Shown here piece by piece: positions 11,003-22,216 of a DNA stretch of 64,000 bases. The stretch covers positions 19,575,501-19,639,500 of the forward strand of contig NC_053415.1 in NCBI RefSeq assembly GCF_016859285.1. The letters are read 5' to 3'. The notes under the pieces were generated by a model. It had not been told where the DNA came from. It did no database searches and was given only the letters and a program-made list of their open reading frames with translations. The position numbers and the translations under genes were made by a program. How positions within the stretch are numbered: the stretch's first letter is position 1; each line of letters opens with the position of its first letter. The stretch comes from Xiphias gladius (Eukaryota; Chordata; Actinopteri; Istiophoriformes; Xiphiidae).

Positions 11003-11970
11003 TACTCTGCTCCCACTAGCTCAGATTATGAAAAACAACAAAATATGTTACCATATTTATGCAGATGATAAACAAATTTACATAACCATGCCACCAGGGG
11101 GACTATAATCCCAAACAAGCTCTGTTGAACAAATCAACACTTGGCAGAGCCAGAATTTTCTTCAATTAAAATGAAGTTATTGTTTTTCGAGACAAGGGAG
11201 AACGGTTAAAAGTTAGCGCTCAGCTTCACTCAGCAATGTTAGAAACCCTAAAATCAAGCCGGATATCCTGGTGTAGTCATGGACTCAGAGCTGGATTGTA
11301 ACAGCCACATTAAGAAAATGAAAAAGTCAGCCTACTATAATTTTAGGAACATTTGACATTTGAAAAATTGATCAGACAGTTGCAGCTGATTAAGAACGCT
11401 GCTGCTCGAGTCCTCACTCAGACCAAGAAAGTGAATCATATCACTCCGGTTCTCTGATCTTTACACTGGCTTCCTGTACCTCAAAGAATTGGCTTCAAAA
11501 TACTACTGCCGGTTTATGAAGCACTGGACGGTTTAGGGCCAAAATACATATCTGATCTGCTGCTACGTTAAGAACCATCAAATCCCCTGAGGTCGGCTGG
11601 GACAGGTCTGCTTTCTGTCACCAGAGTCAAAACTAAACATGGAGAAGCAGCGTTCAGTATTTATGCTCCACATATCTGGAACAAACTCCCATAGAACTGC
11701 AGGTCTGCTGCAACTCTCAGTTCTTTTGAATCAAGGCTGAAGACTTTTCTGTTTGCCACTGCCCTGTATCAAATCAAATAATTACCCATTTCTTACTAAG
11801 CACTGTAACTTTTACTGTTGTATTTCTTATTTTTGCTTTTCTTTTTTTATCGGCTTTTTGTATCGTCTTATGTTGATTTTACAATTTGCCCTCATGCCTT
11901 TTATCTTTTATGTAAAGCACTCTGAATTGCCTTGTTGTTGAAATGTGCTATACAGATAAACTTAAAGCCT
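11003..11970 (+). mobile_element. 5'-truncated L2-clade LINE fragment
   Basis: Decayed non-LTR reverse transcriptase. Near 11052 it encodes HIYADDKQIY, the RT catalytic box with the YADD aspartates. After internal loss it continues with conserved C-terminal phrases: LIKNAAARVLTQTKK (about 11389), HWLPVPQRIGFK (about 11467), YEALDGLGPKYISDLLL (about 11516), and GEAAFSIYAPHIWNKLP (about 11641). The 3' tail TTGAAATGTGCTATACAGATAAA is typical of fish L2/Maui-type elements, which end in a short repeat rather than long poly-A. Several in-frame stops and at least one internal deletion show it is dead. It sits inside an older dispersed repeat. Confidence 0.8.
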
Positions 11971-12166
11971 TACCTTGCAAAAACACTAGTAACTATGGCT
12001 ATCCAATAAATATAGTAAGAAGTATGTTATTTTACACTGAAATGTAGTAGATTAGAAGTATAAGGTAGCACAAAATGGAAATACTCAAGTAAAGTACAAG
12101 TACCTGAAAAATATACTTAAGTGCAGTACTTGAGGAAATGTACTAATTCACTTTCCATTACTGCCT

Positions 12167-13118
12167 GGAGCCTGGTCCCTGTCCCACTCCACCCACATCC
12201 CCTCAATCCCAAACCTGCCTTGGAAGCAAAGCTACGCAAACACAAATGGACTAATCTTATTCCCCCTCGGAAGATTAACTGATTCCAGATCCATTTAGAA
12301 AAAAAAAAAACAGGTCAGCAGAGAAAACGTGCACCGTTGCTGAGCAGATATCAGATAGGAACAGGAGCCAGCTTTGCTTTCTCAACGGGGCTGTCAGTCA
12401 AGGCCACACCTCGCTGACTTCCTCCTATTCTCCTGTGAAAGGCCTCTCCACTTGTCAGAGGACGCACTGTGCTCGAATGCAACAATGAAACCTGGATCAG
12501 TTCAGGCGGGTTTCTCGATTGCGTGTCATGTCAGAAGCCGAGCACCCACCGATTACGGCGAGTGTCATCATCATCCCACAAGGCTTCAAAGAGTGAGAGA
12601 GGGAAGGAAGTGGAGGGAGGAGGTGGTGGTGGAACAGGCAGCTTGAGTGGGAACTCTAGTACTTGTCATCACAACCGCATGTTACTGAAAAGTGCGAGGC
12701 AGGGATGTCTGAGTTCAGCAGGGAAGCTGGAGGCAAAGCAGCAACAGCAATTAGAACAACAGCAGCAGTGAGGACAAGGGTGAAAACAGCTCATATCACA
12801 CACAAGCGGGTGGAGTGGGACGGGCCCGCTATATTACTTTATAAGGAAATAAATGAGGTATCACTGTGGACTCAGAGAGAGTTTCTGTTTGTGTGTTTGA
12901 AGGAGAGAAAGCTCAAGTGCTCCCTCTGCAAGTTTTTTGTGAATCACTGACTAAACACGATTTTTAACCTGATTAAACTGCCAATTAAAACACATTCCTT
13001 CTATACTGAGCCACGTGAGCCACTTAATGTTATGATTTGAAGCTGGCAATCTTCACTAAAACAAATCATTCTCATGATGAGCAGCTCTCAGCGTAGCACA
13101 AACAAACCCCAAAAAACG
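12167..13118. other. Intergenic DNA, no gene recognised
   Basis: No recognisable gene. A short CAG/CAA-rich stretch lies at about 12737-12769. Open frames of up to about 100 codons here overlap each other in different frames and look like chance. Confidence 0.5.
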
Positions 13119-13230
13119 TATTGGTTAATCTTACATGACTTGAGATATTGTTCGAAGACTTTGAGGTCACGTCTCTGCATTTCTTTTGTGGAGTTTGGGG
13201 GATTTAGCGACCTCAGAGGAGTTTACATTC
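13119..13230 (+). repeat. Right arm of a 2.4-kb-spaced inverted repeat
   Basis: Inverted partner of 10667-10770. Similarity stops abruptly after GAGGAGTTTACAT at one end and at TATTGGTTAAT at the other, which suggests two independent insertions of one short element rather than a duplication of a larger block. Confidence 0.8.
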
Positions 13231-13399
13231 TACAGTTGAAAAATTACATATTGAACTGGGCGATTCTGCTGTTTTTGTATTCAATATATTTAAATTTGCA
13301 TACTGTAAAGCCAACAAAATAAATGAATAAATAAATACAGTACTGTCAATTTCAGTGTTCAAGTTCCGTCTGTTACAGTTTAAAGTACTCAAATCCCAA

Positions 13400-14080
13400 C
13401 ACTGTAAAACTTGATACATGAATTTAGCGGATTCAACTAATCTTTTCGCATTAACTTAAATACTTAAATACAAGTTTTATTAACTTCAAGTTGATCTGAC
13501 TTAATTCAATAATAATTCATTGCAACGTTTTTATCTTTAGACCACTTCAGAATTTCTAATCATGAGTTCATATGACTTGAAATCTTTTGACTTAAAGGAA
13601 CGAGCGTTCACTCAACGCAGGTTTCTGAAGAATCGTTACTTCCCAGCATGCATTGTTTGACAGTTAAAACTCTCCAGAGACACTGCTTTTTGTAGTTTAA
13701 AGAAAACAGACATGATGTAGATTTGCAGTCTGTCTTTAATACATGTAATGAGGGTAAGTCATGATTGCTTCTCTTTATAATAATGAAAACAATGTAAACC
13801 ACAGTGAAGGTCAGTATTGAATTCAGTCCCTACCTCTGCACACTTATAATTTAACAAGCTTACTGGAAACAGTCTGACTTATTGTCTTTGTACTAGCTCT
13901 AGGACAAAGTGGCTCCAGCAGAAGCAGCTGCAGCCGCAAGTTTTTCATGTCAAATGAGGACCCGACTCCTCATTTTTCAAAACTCATGAAACAGCTTTGA
14001 ACTAATTATTCAACCTGCGTTGAGTTAACTCACGTGTTTAAGGCGGGAGGGGAGCTTAGAGCTTAAAATGATTCACAGTG
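13400..14080. mobile_element. Non-autonomous DNA transposon remnant with CACTG ends
   Basis: Begins CACTGTAAAACTTGAT and ends ATGATTCACAGTG, so the termini are imperfect inverted repeats starting CACTGT. Inside are AACTTAAAT/TTAACTTCAAGTTGATCTGACTT stretches often seen in fish elements with CACTG ends (EnSpm/CACTA-like). It is about 680 bp with no transposase. Class assignment is inferred from the ends; no clear target-site duplication was found. Confidence 0.55.
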
Positions 14081-14449
14081 TAGTTTGATGGAGTGTTAGC
14101 AGGTGAGAGCCTGAATGAATATTTGTACTGGTGACAACAGTCCGTGCCATGGAGCCTGACTGACATCCTGCTTCAAGTTGGGGATAAAAGTTTACCATAA
14201 GTAACGCTGAAATCTTTTATATCTTTGTTCTATAAAGTGTCAAAGTAGGTTTGTTTTGATTTCATAATTTCACTTGTTTGAAAAACACCCCTTGCTTTAT
14301 AGTTACCTTGCTCTAAACGGCATTTTAATAACAATCCTACTGATCATTATTTGTGCTGATTTATTGATTGTGCTTACTTAGTTTTTCTAAGGCAATCACT
14401 TTCCTAAATTCCACTGAGTAAACAGATCTGTTCAATAGGCGTTTTTCAC

Positions 14450-14550
14450 AGGAGACATTTTAACATGTCATAGTAGGAAAAGCACAGGTTTTACGTATAA
14501 CATCAATGATGGCTCCGTTATACTCAAGTAGCCCATTAAGCCAATGACAG
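14450..14550 (+). repeat. Dispersed repeat, AGCACAGGT family
   Basis: Carries ACATTTTAACATGTCATAG, AGGAAAAGCACAGG and AACATCAATGATGGCTC in order. The same ordered blocks occur at 20270-20345, 50398-50480, 50627-50760 and 54985-55065. Confidence 0.65.
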
Positions 14551-14719
14551 TGTGACGGGGAGCCAGCATGAAAAATACCAGGACCATAAAACTGAAGCAG
14601 CTAAATGGAATTATTCATTTTATTATTTACACCTGTGCTTTTTCTGCTGTGACATAAAATCGTGATATATCTCAAAATATAGAGTGCCAGTAAAAAAGGC
14701 CCGTTAAGTCACACTGACT

Positions 14720-15440
14720 TGGTCTACTTAAAGGGGAACTTGAATTCTACGCATGAAAACCTGTTTACGGGTCTTGGGGAGTAACATAACTACTGTGCAA
14801 GTGGAAACTTTTTAAAGCCTTTTGTGGCCCCTGAGGAAGCCGCGTGATGGCTTCCTCAAGTGATGTCACTTGAGTCGGCGTTGCTTGGGTCAGAAGACTA
14901 CAAGATTGAAAATGACAAAAAATATGGGGGTGTGGAGCCGGAAAGAAATGAGTTTATGTTGCACTCACGCGATGCTGGGTTGTTCTTTATTCCAAGTGCT
15001 AGTGCTAACCTTGTAGTTGCACCAGACAAACAGCCTAAATTAGACAATTTTGTTGTGTTACGTATTTATGGCCGCACGATACCAAGTGAAACCGGATACT
15101 GGTGCTGCTATAAAATTAGCTGAATTGATTGTATTAGTTTAGTTGTAATATTGGATTTTACTTAGACGTAACTGCCAGCGGGAGTGCATTCTCAATCAAA
15201 AGGTTGTTGGCATGTCTGTAGTTCTTTTTCACCGAGCGGGAGATGCTGTCGGTTTTTCCCACTCGGCTGCTTGTAATCACAGTTTAAACTATATGACATG
15301 AATGCAGCAGTACCAGACCTCTGTAGCCCGTATAAAACCCATATCTCTAACAGAACTGGCAGTGGGCGAGTTACATTGTGGGCAATGCAGGCGCCTAGTT
15401 TTGACAAGAAGGTGAGAAGGTGTGGAATAAAAAAGACGAT
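14720..15440 (+). repeat. Probable dispersed repeat with paired hairpins
   Basis: The text (AAAGGGGAACTTGAATTC, CTTGGGGAGTAACATAACTAC, TTTGTGGCCCCTGAGGAAG) resembles a sequence I recall as common in percomorph genomes. It contains two overlapping perfect hairpins at 14832-14874. An 87-codon open frame at 14860-15123 is unlike any protein I know and lies wholly within the repeat-like region. Boundaries are uncertain and no second copy is present in this window. Confidence 0.35.
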
Positions 15441-15949
15441 ATCTCTGGTCCTGCTGCATCAATGCTTCAATACAGTTACAGTATAAGTAAACTTAACAAA
15501 AAATATATAAACACACAGTACCTTGAAAATAAGCTTTACGTTTACTTCTTTTTTTTTTTCCTTCGGTAACTGGTTTACTAGATTTTTTTTTCAAGTATAT
15601 CAACTTGTCAGATTTTACAGGGATGAGAATTTTATAGAACAGGCTTTTGAAACGGCATTTAGACTTTGACTAAAGCCCTGTTTGTGATCAGCCACCACGC
15701 ATGAGATGGTTTGAAGAGGGTCAGTGTTACTGTTCGAGAGACATCAACTGCTTGGTTTATGATGGCATGAGACACATTGGAATTGAGGTTAGGCTCCCTT
15801 TGTGGGCTTTTGTTTGACAAAGACATGGTTATAGTCATGGTCGGATTAACCTCCTAAAGGGCCTCGGTTCAAAAATTGGTCAACCCCCTACTATACATGG
15901 CAGTTTCATTATTTTCCCCCAGGCACCCAGAAACCCACTTACTCTAGAG

Positions 15950-16280
15950 CCAAAATGATTAGTTGATTAAAGGATTTGTTGATTGACAGTAAAGTAATTG
16001 GTAACAAGTCCTTTTTAAAAGAAACGACACAGAACATTCACTTGTTCCAGCTTTTCAAATGTGAATATGTACAAGTTTGTCAGTTTTCCATGATAGCAAA
16101 CTCATCATGTTCGGGTTTTTGACTTTTGGTCAGACAAAGCAAGAAATCTGGACTTGCTGTATTAACTTGGGCTTCGGGGAATAATGATGGAGCTTTTTTG
16201 CTACACAATCAATACATTATTAAAGAAAATTATTCTCAGATGTACTGATAATGAAAAGGGTTGTCGGTTGCAGACTTAGG
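15950..16280 (-). repeat. Dispersed repeat, GATTAATCGATTA family (reverse)
   Basis: Reverse-orientation copy of the family whose best copy is 44967-45305. Recognisable blocks are TTCTTTTAAAAAGGACTTG, TTTGACTTTTGGTCAGAC, AAACTCATCATG, TGGGCTTCGGGGAA and AGATGTACTGATAATGAAAA. Moderately decayed. Confidence 0.5.
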
Positions 16281-16725
16281 GTACTTTATAGTACGTTATA
16301 AATAGTAGCTTGCCCAAGGTTTTCTGTGTGTAAATTACTGGCTACAGAGACAATGGAAGCAATTTGATAAAGCACACATTTACAACAGATGAGCTCGACA
16401 TAAACTAAAACAGTTGAGGTCTTAAAACTAGATTTTGACCGGGTTCCTCTTTAAGACCAGGGCCACAAGATGGAGGAAGGCAGACCAGCCATAGTTTATA
16501 TGCTTAATCCCATTATGTACTAGACCAGAATGATATGGAATAAGCCCGGGGCCGTTGGGCAGGTGCCCACGTTGCCTGGCTGGTAATCCATATAGTGATA
16601 CATTTAACTGGATATACCCATCACTTTGTTTTTGTTTGTTTCGTTTTTTTAAGTAGGCTGATTGCAACCATCTTTGTTTTCATCATTTGGCTGCAGCTGA
16701 ACGTGTCTATGCGCTCTTCAATCCC

Positions 16726-16726
<1 letters not shown>
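16281..16726. other. Intergenic DNA, nothing recognised
   Basis: Short AT-rich spacer between a dispersed repeat and a GT microsatellite. No gene-like or repeat-like signal stands out. Confidence 0.5.

Positions 16727-16773
<47 letters not shown>
16727..16773. repeat. (GT)n microsatellite
   Basis: About 23 uninterrupted GT units immediately before a GC-rich island. Confidence 0.97.
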
Positions 16774-16776
<3 letters not shown>

Positions 16777-16799
16777 CTACGGGAGTAATAGCGCTTCCC

Positions 16800-17300
16800 C
16801 AGTGGCCTCTCCCTCCAGACTATAACCCATCGAGTGTGTTCGGGAGGCGGAGGCGAGGAGGAGGCAGGGCGCGGGAGCCAGCGGCACGCACGCTCCATTA
16901 GCGGACCCGCTGCCGCGGCGCTCTGCCGGTAATTTGCGTAACGAGACTGGAGGGAGCCCAGTTATGCGCTCTCTCCACGAGTAGCCGCCTCCCTTGCCCG
17001 TCGTCACGCCGCTTTTCCGGCCTCGTTTCGGATGCAGTCCGCGGCAGCAGCGCGGGAGGAGAGTCGGACGGAGAAAGACGGAGGATGCGTGCGTGTCCAA
17101 CTCTCTCTCTCTCTCTGTCTGTGTGTGTCTCTGTGCGCGTGTGTGTGTGTGTGTGTGAGTGGTGCTCTGTCTCCCACACATGCCCCCCCTCCCTCTCGCC
17201 ACAGCTCCGTTTTCCGCTGATGCCCAAGCGCCATCATGCGGACGAGGATGAAACTCGGCGTGTGATCAAGTAAAAACGTGCCTCGGGAACCCAAATGGAA
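16800..17300. promoter_or_regulatory. Orphan CpG-rich island, possible promoter
   Basis: GC- and CpG-rich block (GGCGCGGGAGCC, GCTGCCGCGGCGC, CCGCGGCAGCAGCGCGG) between mid1ip1 and tspan7, more than 8 kb from the start of either gene. To its right on the plus strand are a donor-like CCAG|GTGTGT near 17499 and an acceptor-like TTTGTGTTTTTGCAG near 17622, so a plus-strand non-coding or short-coding transcript is conceivable. No convincing protein was found in any frame. Confidence 0.4.
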
Positions 17301-20300
17301 GTTCGTCAACACAGTCACATTAAATGTCGATAAAGTTTGTTTTCTCCGTCTGTCTTGGGTGTAGGGGACTATAATGGAAGAGAGAAAAAACTAACTTTTC
17401 ATGTCTTCATACAGGATGCAGTGTGTAGCAGAAACCGTTGCTCTTCCTCCGTTGCTGCTGTCGGACGAAGTGACAGTCTGTTTTCCCCGGGTTGCCAGGT
17501 GTGTCTGTGTTGCTCCATCTCAAAGTACGGGTTGTAGTCGCTCAGGCAGTTCTGCCCCCCCCCCTCCGGGCACTGTCTGTTCAGTGTTCAACAGCGTTGA
17601 ACTTTCCTTTGTGTTTTTGCAGTAGACGTCCGGTGGTTGATGTACCCGTCTTTTTCTTTGGTGAGGTCCGTGCTGAGGCCAGGTGATGTTAGAGGAGGAG
17701 CCGAGCCTCAATGAGCAGGGCACTTCTCTCCATCTTTTGGCAACACGAGGTCTTTTGTTTTGTTTTGTTTTTTAACAGTAAAACCGAATCCACCTTTTGG
17801 ATCCTAATTAAAAGGTTCAATTGGTCTAATTTAGTTTAGCGTCCAGTGACTTTGAAAAATGTTCCCACAAATGTGTGAATGGTTTCAAATGTCATCCAGT
17901 TTCTCAGAGTCTGGATTTGTCAGTCACCGCACACTACTATATATTAACACCAAGTTTACAAAGATAAGGCAACACTGTTTTAATTGTGGAGTTGTTTATT
18001 TCCTGACCAGTTTTTGGTATCAGTATGTAAATTCCATCCAAAGTCCGTCCTCTTATGCCTCTGCATTTGTCCTTCACAAACAAGTTGAAATTGTCTGTGG
18101 TTGTGATTTTTAGTCCTAAGTATGCATAGTTGTGTATATATGGCATCTTTCTCTTTTCCGTCAGAACCCTTCTGCGGAGATGTGACGGTTGATGAGCTAT
18201 AGCAACAACACAAGGTGAACCAAGAGACTTTGGTTTTAACATGGGATATTAAATGTTTCGTGGCCCCTTTGAGCATGGAGTAATGAATGCTCAGAGGTAG
18301 GCCCATGCATGGACTTTACTGCATGTGGCGCTCTTAAATTTGCACCTCGTGCACAAACCTAGCAGTTTATTTCTAGGTCTACAAAACCCAAATTTTGGTT
18401 GTCCCAAGCTAAATTAATAAAGAGCTCAACGGCGCGGCTGATATGGATTTTCTTCTCCTCATTCTGTTCTACTTGATTCCTACAGCTAGATCAAGTACAA
18501 CATACCTTCAGCCATACAACTTAGCCTACTTTCAACGCGCCTTAACCTTTATCCCGACCTCCTCTAGCACTAATCCTGGAGCTAAAAATATGATTTGTCC
18601 TGATTTAAATGTGGAGACAGCCTAAATGATCACTCTGCGTGCTCTCCAAATGATGAAACAACTGATAAATCAATACAATACAGTGTTCATATGATAACCT
18701 GGCTACTACCTCAGCCAAGTGTAGTGAAGCCTTACCAGGGTTTTTAATGGCAGAACTGGTCTTGTAGAAACCTCTTGAACGGCCACGGACAGTACAGACA
18801 ACACGCCCACAGTTTTGGTAAATACATGTGATGAGAAACCTGTTTCACTCTTTTTTCAAAATGTGCAGGGCTGTCTCTATCATAGCGAAATGAACGAAGG
18901 CTAAACACAACAGTTATCTGTATATTTATTGATAATAAGACCACTGATGGTGACTTAGTCAGTAGTAGACAGCATGGTGCAATTCTTTTGAGTGTCTGGT
19001 GACCCCATGTGTACGCTGGATGGTATTACAACTTAGTATTTACAGGAGAATATCAGCTTGAGGGAGGAAAACAAGTTTCAGAGTGCTGGAAAACATACAT
19101 TCACTAAATAACTTTACGGCTTTAAAAGCAATAAGGTTTTTAAAAGCCACAACCAAATACTGACCAAAGTTGAACACAACAGGAGCCACGAAATCAAGAC
19201 GCTCTCTCACCCAAACAAACCTGGTCATACAAGGAAGCTACACGCGCGACGGTTACGGGGGATAGTCATACAAGGACACAAAATCACACATACTCACACA
19301 CACACACACACTGAAACAGAGATAGAAAATCACTTGGTGAAACTGTAAACTTAATGCCAACCAAATCATAATAAATATACAGCCAAACTGAAACAGGTAC
19401 ATGTTGCACGTTACTCTCAACAAAACATTGGCCACAACAATTTTTTCATTGCGAGTTTCCTATAAACTATCAAACACAGATTAACAGCACAAAGTGCAGA
19501 ATCAAAACTCTGACACGACATTTATATATTAGCATATTAGAATGAGAAACCTTACATCATATAAATTACATTTCCAATACATATCTACAGATGGTGATGA
19601 TGATGGCGGCATGTTGATGCACTACATAGAATACTGTAAATACTAGATGAACACTGTTTGAGTCCCGTGTATCTGTAACGTCGACTTCTCTCATTGTAGC
19701 TGGCATTGCTTTCCATTAGAAGAAACATTTCCTGACCCTAATGATTTGATATGACCCTAGCAGGCTGAAAGGGTTTGTTTTGCTGACCTCTTTTGGTTTA
19801 CAGATTTCAGGACCGTCACATTCAGCATCCTTGGTTTGGGGCGCCTGTAACCACACCCAACAGCGATGTCAGGTGCACGGCAGCGAGGTGACAATTTCAA
19901 CCACTAGAGGTCAGCAAAAAAGAAAAGAAAAACATTTTCAGCTGGTTTTAAGTTGCTCTTTAAAGCCAAATCGTGACATTTTGAAATTTAGTCAGTTACT
20001 TCTACATAAATCAGAAAGGCAAGTACTAAAACATTACTAAAGTGTCAGCGGGCTTCAAATTAAATGCTTGTTGGACCGTAGAGCGGCATCCAAAACTCCT
20101 TCCCCCTGTCACTCTTCCTGGCGACTTTTGTAACTTTTGTTGCGCTTGGACACACAAACGTGCGTCGCTGACCGACAATCGAGCCGTCTTGACAGCTGAG
20201 AACTGCTCTTTTAGGGAGCGAAGAGCCGGGGAGTCCAAAATAAAGGAAGCTATAGATAGTTTTAATGGCACTTATTTTGACTTGTTAAAGCAGGAAGAGC

Positions 20301-21650
20301 ACAGGTGGAACTAAAAACATAAACGATGGCTGCATTCCATTTAGGTGAGGCACTGGTATGCTCACTCGCTGCCATGGCTCACTGGGCCACTTAAAAGTAA
20401 TGGAGCCAAGGTTTTCCTACATTGAAAAGTCAAAAATGTTTGCCATGCAAAGTGTCTGTTGTAGCATATTAGCTGAATTGCACCATCTGCTTTTATTTAA
20501 CCTCCCTCTCTGTCATAGTACAAACAGTTCCACAAAATGGGATTAGTTCTGAGACAATTATGAGACAGGATTTGATGCAACAAATCCATCTTTTGGTTAA
20601 ACTGTTATTGTGTGCTGTTATTGTCCTGTTAGCGGCCCAACTAACATCAGTGTTGACTGACAGTTTGTCACTTTCTGGTATGACGGGGCCTTCAGTCTAC
20701 GGTGTAACAGTTTTGTTCCTCAAGTGACCCTAATTTGTTCGTTTGCTCGATGTAATATATTTCTCTTCTCCCGTAAAAACTAATTAACTGACGTTAAGTA
20801 TCATGTAAAGTGTATTGAGAAGCCGTAAATTCAGGTAAAATTGACTGTTATTTTAAGTTACTGTGGGAGTTTTACAGCTAAGATTTGGCATCTGTGGTCT
20901 TACGTTTTTATTCCAGGCTAAAGTTTCAACTGATACTGAATTACAATTTTAAAATGTAACTGCCTTCAAGTTAAATTAAATACTCAGGTCAAAAAATGTT
21001 GTACCTCATCTACTAGTAAAAATACTCTGTAACAGCTCTCCCTATTCTTTCTTTTGTCAGTTTCCTTATTTTTCATATAAACTTAAAATATCCTCAGTAC
21101 ACGTAATCAGTTCACAAAATGTCACAACCATAGAAATATACAATGGCGAGCAATAGCAAAGTCAAATGCAAAACTAAACCTGTCTATTAAATTATTACTT
21201 TCAAGCTTTAGTAATGTCATTCTGTACAAAGATGTGCAGTGGTCTTCTGATGACGATCGGTGGAGCATGCTGCATCCAACTGAGAAGCCAAGTTGCACCC
21301 ACTCACCTATCTGAGACCAACACCGCAGTCGACTCAGACAACTCTGGTCTACCCGCTTGTTGTAGGCTGACCTGATCCAAGATATGTGTCAACGAGCAAC
21401 TTCCACATCGAGCAAAAGTGTGATGTGTGGTATAGAAAGCTTTGATGCAACAGCAGTGAGTCAAGGAATGGTGCTTTACAATAAGATACATTAAGATATT
21501 ACATTAAGAACACAGGCAGAGAGACGGAGGGAGGTAAATTCCAATTCAGACGTGTGATAGTGTTTCGGGAATTTACTCTTGTCATGTGTCGAGGCTCCTT
21601 GTTGCTTCTTCTCTTCATCTCCCTAAAAGGATAAAAACACGAAAAAAGGA
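17301..21650. other. Intergenic DNA between the CpG island and tspan7
   Basis: No gene recognised. It includes a purine/CA-rich tract at about 19295-19320 and a dispersed AGCACAGGT-family copy at 20270-20345. Open frames are short and unlike known proteins. Confidence 0.5.
20270..20345 (+). repeat. Dispersed repeat, AGCACAGGT family
   Basis: Carries TTTTGACTTGTTAAAGCAGG, AAGAGCACAGGTGGAACTA and ACATAAACGATGGCTGCATT, collinear with the copy at 54985-55065. Confidence 0.65.
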
Positions 21651-21656
21651 GAGTTA

Positions 21657-21662
21657 TTTATT
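21657..21662 (-). terminator. tspan7: Candidate poly(A) signal of tspan7
   Basis: TATTTATTTAC on the plus strand gives AATAAA on the minus strand, about 555 bp past the tspan7 stop. This is a reasonable 3' UTR length, but other AATAAA copies lie further on. Confidence 0.35.
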
Positions 21663-21861
21663 TACGAATTAAACCTGCATTTACTGATTTTTTTTTGGGC
21701 CACTTAGGGAAAGCGTGGTTTACTAAAAAACACAACATTAACATATCATATACTTTGAAAGATGCTATGGCAAAAATATTAGCAAACGAATTAACATTTG
21801 TATGTATTTGGTTTGTTGACACATGTAAGCCCAATACTGACTTGTCTTTTACCTCTGTTAT

Positions 21862-22145
21862 CCCCCCCCCCCAAATTCTGAAGGAAGTATCTGTCTAAGC
21901 TGCTAAATGCTCCATTATATTCACCAGCTAGTTGCTAACTGTGTCTGTCTGCTGTCTGGTGAAAAGCAGGAGGTATACAGGGAGGGGGCAGCTGCCACTG
22001 TGGCTGGAAATGAACATGAGAGTGGTGAGAGTGAACTAAAACAGTAAAGTTGCAGGCCATAAAACCAAGAGATGAGTGGAAATGAGGAGTCGGTGATAAT
22101 TTAATTCTTCATTGATATAAAAATATTGATTAAAGCAGCTTTAAC
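21862..22145 (+). repeat. Dispersed repeat, CAGCTAGTTGCTAACTGTG family
   Basis: Blocks GCTGCTAAATGCTCCA, CACCAGCTAGTTGCTAACTG, TGTCTGTCTGCTGTCTGGTG, CATAAAACCAAGAGATGAG and AAAGCAGCTTTAAC recur in the same order at about 27290-27630. The copy overlaps the predicted tspan7 3' UTR. Confidence 0.7.
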
Positions 22146-22216
22146 TCTAAATTTTTGTGGTTGCTTGTGTGTGTGAGAGTGTCTTTGAATGTCTCTTACC
22201 TGCCACATCACATCAG

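Larger units (their letters stand above)
10540..12166 (-). repeat. CAGTGGTGGAAAG-family repeat split by later insertions
   Basis: The left part (about 10620-11000) holds AAAGTAACTAGTACCTTTAGCTGT, ATGTAGTGG and the TTTTAATGTTGCAGCT...GAGCTGATTT block in pieces. The right part (about 11985-12166) holds CACTAGTAACTATGGCT, TACTCAAGTAAAGTACAAGT, CTTAAGTGCAGTACTTGAGG and the terminal CTTTCCATTACTG. The blocks are collinear with the intact copy at 52085-52595. They are interrupted by an L2-type LINE and by a 110-bp element shared with 13119-13230. Confidence 0.55.

Noticed and set aside
14860-15123. 87-codon plus-strand frame
   Set aside because: Lies inside a probable dispersed repeat and matches no known transposon or host protein.
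16777-17318. Several minus-strand frames of 100-140 codons in the CpG-rich island
   Set aside because: They run through CT/GT microsatellites (poly-TH and poly-RE translations) and overlap in all frames; typical of GC-rich low-complexity DNA.
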